A stretch of DNA of 17,677 nt from Candidatus Micrarchaeum sp. Its GTDB lineage: Archaea > Micrarchaeota > Micrarchaeia > CAILAH01. Location of the stretch: NCBI GenBank assembly GCA_020723045.1, contig DYJQ01000009.1:4097-21773 (forward strand), read 5' to 3'. The notes beneath the pieces were generated by a model. That model was given only the letters and a program-made list of their open reading frames with translations, had not been told where the DNA came from and searched no databases. Below are positions 15,459 through 17,677 of the stretch, piece after piece. Position 1 is the first letter of the stretch, and every line of letters begins with the position of its first letter. The position numbers and the translations under genes were made by a program.

Positions 15459-16172
15459 CTACTCCCCCTTTTTCTTTTCCTTGTCAGCCGGCTTCTTTAT
15501 GACAACAATATCCTCAAGGTTGACGATGAGCTCCTCCTTCTTAAAGCGGGGTTCGTGCGGCTTTGCCTCGTGCTCCTCCCTCTTCTTGCGGGCATCGACG
15601 CGCCTTTTCTTGCGCTCCTCACGCAGTTCTATGAGGTTGAGCTTCATCTCATCCAGCTCGTTCTTTAGCTTCTCAATCTCCTCATCAAGCGCCTTTATCT
15701 CAGCCAATAACTCTTTGCGTTCGCCTTCCTTGGACTGCGCTCTCTTTATCTCCTCATTGAGCCCCTTTATAGATTTCATGAGCTCGCGTTCCTTCTCGAG
15801 TGTTATCGCCTCAGTAGCGACCTTAAACTCAAGACGCTCTTTTCTTTTCTCAAGCGCTTTAACACCAGACTTGTTGATTGCATCCAGCTTATTCCTAAGC
15901 TCTTTTATCCTGTCGATCTTCGAGAGAAGGAGCTCGCGCTTTCCCTTCATTGTTTCTGTGAGCTCGGTGAACACGTTCTTCTTCTGTTTCTCTTCCTGGG
16001 CAGCACCCTCTATAGATCCCGCTCTTTGCCCTGCTTCAGGTGCGCTCTCATTAGCACTTGCGTTTTGCGCTTTCCCTCTCATGGCTTCCGCAGCTCCTTC
16101 CTTCTGCTCCTCTCCCTGCACAACACCCGTTTTTTGCTCCTCTTCCATCTTCCTGCTCACTTCCACATTCAT
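15459..16172 (-). CDS. Archaeal coiled-coil protein (COG1340-like), function unknown
   Basis: About 237 residues. The first 75 or so are low-complexity and rich in Glu, Gln, Ala and Gly, probably disordered. From there a long charged heptad-like region runs to about residue 205 (KIDRIKELRNKLDAI, RKERLEFKVATEAITLEKE, LNEEIKRAQ and LDEEIEKLKNELDEMKLN), then a Lys-rich tail with the hydrophobic stretch ELIVNLEDIVVIKK. The LEFKVATEAITLEKE segment resembles the archaeal coiled-coil family COG1340 as I recall it; function unknown. ATG 16172 has GAGGAG three bases upstream; GTG 16217 would add 15 residues without a Shine-Dalgarno. No signal peptide or membrane segment. It is directly upstream of polB on the same strand, so partial co-transcription is possible. 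Confidence 0.75.
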   Translation of the reverse strand: MNVEVSRKMEEEQKTGVVQGEEQKEGAAEAMRGKAQNASANESAPEAGQRAGSIEGAAQEEKQKKNVFTELTETMKGKRELLLSKIDRIKELRNKLDAINKSGVKALEKRKERLEFKVATEAITLEKERELMKSIKGLNEEIKRAQSKEGERKELLAEIKALDEEIEKLKNELDEMKLNLIELREERKKRRVDARKKREEHEAKPHEPRFKKEELIVNLEDIVVIKKPADKEKKKGE

Positions 16173-16217
16173 GTTCTCCTCAATTGGAGGCTTTTTCTCA
16201 GGCAACAAGAAGTTCAC

Positions 16218-16342
16218 CGTATAGAATGCAAATCGTGTTTATGTTTTGGGCACATAATGCTTTTATAGTTTTGCAGGCCATGCGCATGCGGTTCAGGACG
16301 CTGGCCGCATAATGTTTTTATATGTTGCCCTATCAAATATAG
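16218..16342. promoter_or_regulatory. Divergent region with two near-identical TATA segments
   Basis: CATAATGCTTTTATAG (from 16253) and CATAATGTTTTTATAT (from 16308) are near copies 55 bases apart. The second is correctly placed for the 5S rRNA gene. The first could be an upstream 5S promoter, or on the minus strand (CTATAAAAG, about 16261-16269) serve the coiled-coil gene. Between them lies the perfect ten-base palindrome CATGCGCATG (16279-16288). No tRNA is visible here. Confidence 0.45.
16315..16324 (+). promoter_or_regulatory. TATA box of the 5S rRNA gene
   Basis: TTTTTATATG is centred about 25 bases before the first paired base of 5S helix I at 16344, the canonical distance for an archaeal promoter driving a transcript that starts at or next to the mature 5' end. 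Confidence 0.6.
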
Positions 16343-16343
16343 A

Positions 16344-16459
<116 letters not shown>

Positions 16460-16474
16460 CTTATGTTTGCCGTT

Positions 16475-17038
16475 TTATATCTTGCCAACCAATTCCAAGG
16501 ATGGTATCAGCGTCTTCTTGCCGGGCTCCCAACTTGCAGGGCATACGTGGTCTGGATTTTCTCTTACAAACTGCAGTGCTCGTAGCTTTCTCAATATCTC
16601 CTTGGCGCTCCTTCCGATGCTGTTATCATGCATCTCTATATATTTCAATATCCCATCAGGGTCGATTATGAAAGTTGCACGTGTCGAATGTCCCTCATTT
16701 TCAATATAGCACCCAAATTGCTTAGACACCTTGCCTGTTGGGTCTGAAAGCATCGGATACTTTACCTTCTTTATTGCTTGAGAGGTTTCGTGCCATGCTT
16801 TATGTACAAAAACCGAATCGGTGCTTATACTCAAAACTTCAGTGTTGAGTTTCTTAAACTCATCATAATTCTCTGCAAGCTCCTCCAGCTCCGTGGGGCA
16901 GATAAACGTAAAGTCCGCGGGATAGAACGCAAGAACAACCCACTTTCCTAGAAGTTTAGAGGTGTTTATTCTCTTAGTCTCATCTGAGTGGTATGCATCC
17001 AGCTCGAATTCTTCTATCTTCTCTCCTATTTTAACCAT
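16475..17038 (-). CDS. ahpC: Peroxiredoxin, AhpC type (typical 2-Cys)
   Basis: A 187-residue thiol peroxidase that reduces hydrogen peroxide and organic hydroperoxides. The peroxidatic Cys47 lies in FYPADFTFICPTELEEL, and the resolving Cys166 in HVCPASWEPGKKTL; the ending LIPSLELVGKI closely resembles the C-terminus of bacterial AhpC (E. coli ends LAPSLDLVGKI, same total length). This is the bacterial AhpC subfamily rather than the larger archaeal Prx6-like type. Its partner AhpF is not in the window. ATG 17038 has GGTGAT three bases upstream. Two sampled 60-base lines have 20 and 23 G+C against 39 in one rpoA' line, consistent with later acquisition. It is divergent from an Lrp-type regulator. 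Confidence 0.95.
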   Translation of the reverse strand: MVKIGEKIEEFELDAYHSDETKRINTSKLLGKWVVLAFYPADFTFICPTELEELAENYDEFKKLNTEVLSISTDSVFVHKAWHETSQAIKKVKYPMLSDPTGKVSKQFGCYIENEGHSTRATFIIDPDGILKYIEMHDNSIGRSAKEILRKLRALQFVRENPDHVCPASWEPGKKTLIPSLELVGKI

Positions 17039-17099
17039 CTTATCACCTGTTTATAATTAATAGGTTAATCTTAAAACTTTTTGGTTTGAAAAATGAACC
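17039..17099. promoter_or_regulatory. Shared divergent promoter of ahpC and the Lrp-type regulator
   Basis: The 61-base A+T-rich gap holds TTTATAATTAA (17050-17060), a plus-strand TATA candidate for the regulator, and GTTTTAAGAT on the minus strand (about 17069-17078) for ahpC. An inverted repeat, TTTTT-GGTTTG-AAAAA (17078-17093), covers the predicted plus-strand start, and TTAA-TAGG-TTAA (17057-17068) lies between the boxes. Either dyad could be an Lrp-family operator controlling both genes; this is inference. Confidence 0.45.
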
Positions 17100-17528
17100 A
17101 TGAACCAAAAGGATCAAACCATCATAGAAATGCTGATGAGAAATAGCCGTATCCCTCTTACTGTCATTGCTAAGGAGCTGGGTGTCAGTGAAACCGCCGT
17201 CCGTAAGAGAATAAAAAGGCTTGAACACGAAGGCATAATCAGGTCATATACGATTATGGTCAACCCATTTTTTCTTGGGTATGACAATGTGGCGCTTGTT
17301 GGAGTAGATACTACTTCTGAGAAACTATTGGATGTCATTAAACAGTTAAAACGCATTAGAGAAGCACGCTATATCGCACTCTCTAGTGGAGACCATATGA
17401 TCATGTTTGAGGTATGGTGCAAAACACAGAACGAGTTGGAAGAGGTACTGAAAAGTGTTGGGAAGATGCAGGGAGTTACAAAAGTATGCCCTGCTATAAT
17501 ATTAAAGGAAGTTGAAAACCGCTTTTGA
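17100..17528 (+). CDS. Lrp/AsnC family transcriptional regulator
   Basis: A 142-residue protein with the two-domain family layout. The N-terminal winged helix-turn-helix (about 3-50) shows DQTIIEMLMRNSRIPLTVIA, then GVSETAVRKRIKRLEHEGII, the recognition helix region. The C-terminal RAM ligand-binding and oligomerising domain (about 62-135) includes ALVGVDTTSEKLLDVIKQL and ALSSGDHMIMFEVWCKTQNE. Such proteins sense amino acids or redox state and often repress their own gene. ATG 17100 has no strong Shine-Dalgarno; an ATG at 17093 is out of frame. Divergence from ahpC with a shared dyad-containing gap suggests it controls the peroxiredoxin, possibly as a redox or peroxide regulator; the effector cannot be read from the sequence. 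Confidence 0.93.
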   Translation: MNQKDQTIIEMLMRNSRIPLTVIAKELGVSETAVRKRIKRLEHEGIIRSYTIMVNPFFLGYDNVALVGVDTTSEKLLDVIKQLKRIREARYIALSSGDHMIMFEVWCKTQNELEEVLKSVGKMQGVTKVCPAIILKEVENRF

Positions 17529-17677
17529 AGCGGAGCCAGTATTTTTCGATGTGAAGAACCCTTATTCAAAGGCATTCTCTCCTTTCCATGGCCCTTTTCC
17601 GCGGGATGGCATATGGGGAGGATTGCAATCGGCATGCCTCTCCAGTCTAAATAGACGATGTCAATATCTCTGTCCAT
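17512..17677 (+). CDS. Unrecognised protein, partial at right edge
   Basis: An open frame of 55 codons runs off the window from TTG 17512, overlapping the last 17 bases of the Lrp gene. AAAGGA just before the TTG is a possible Shine-Dalgarno, only two bases away; GTG 17551 is an alternative start. The translation contains FFDVKNPYSKAFSPFHGPFP and RDGIWGGLQSACLSSLNRR. The sequence SPF followed by GIWGGL faintly recalls an uncharacterised bacterial/phage family with SPFYPHG and EGIWQGLK (DUF6939 as I recall), but that is weak. The overlap suggests an operon with the regulator. The opposite strand is also open here, so the coding strand is not certain. Confidence 0.4.
   Translation, partial: MKTAFEAEPVFFDVKNPYSKAFSPFHGPFPRDGIWGGLQSACLSSLNRRCQYLCP

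Noticed and set aside
15481..16224. A 247-codon plus-strand open frame rich in Ser and Phe
   Set aside because: It is the antisense image of the charged coiled-coil gene (Lys/Glu codons read backwards as Ser/Phe/Leu); no Shine-Dalgarno or family features.
17369..17677. A 102-codon minus-strand frame at the right edge
   Set aside because: Two thirds is antisense to the Lrp-type gene. Only the outermost part is free, and the plus-strand frame there has a better-placed Shine-Dalgarno. Not excluded completely.

Overview
The window is archaeal chromosome. It has a split RNA polymerase (Rpo1N/Rpo1C and Rpo2N/Rpo2C as separate genes), the archaeal rpo-L30e-NusA-S12-S7-EF-2 gene order, a family-B DNA polymerase with a C-terminal PCNA-binding tail, TATA-like boxes about 25 bases from likely transcript starts, and Shine-Dalgarno (SD) sequences of the GGTGAT/GAGGGTG kind that pair with an archaeal 16S tail. 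A split rpoB argues against Thermococcales, Thermoplasmatales and Crenarchaeota. It fits euryarchaeal or DPANN-type lineages, but I cannot assign a phylum. Several core proteins (S12, NusA, Rpo1C) are compact or divergent, which suggests a deep or reduced lineage.

Layout. (1) 1-162, minus: 5' part of an unrecognised gene. (2) 243-1637, plus: three-gene cluster of an Era-like small GTPase, a DUF2073 protein and a zinc-ribbon protein, matching the origin-associated OapABC set, also called ArvABC for its role in vesicle formation in haloarchaea. (3) 1672-12940, minus: the RNA polymerase/translation operon, read rpoH, rpo2C-type B'', B', A', A'', rpl30e, nusA, rps12, rps7, EF-2. (4) 13045-16217, minus: polB preceded by a long coiled-coil protein gene. 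(5) 16344-16459, plus: a solitary 5S rRNA gene with its own TATA box. (6) 16475-17528: a divergent pair of a bacterial-type AhpC peroxiredoxin and an Lrp/AsnC regulator, visibly richer in A+T than the operon. (7) A plus-strand reading frame runs off the right edge from the end of the Lrp gene.

The operon makes transcription, ribosome and translocation machinery as one coordinated block; spacings are mostly 1-20 bases, and SDs lying in the preceding gene's end point to translational coupling. PolB lies directly upstream on the same strand but a separate TATA box precedes rpoH. No obviously new multi-gene defence or mobile system is visible. The most unusual signals are inside conserved genes: altered decoding loops in S12, loss of the second KH-domain GxxG loop in NusA, and A' and A'' in the same frame divided by a single stop codon with the usual A'' N-terminal segment missing. 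No tRNA, CRISPR array or insertion sequence was seen, and no stretch over 300 bases lacks a gene.
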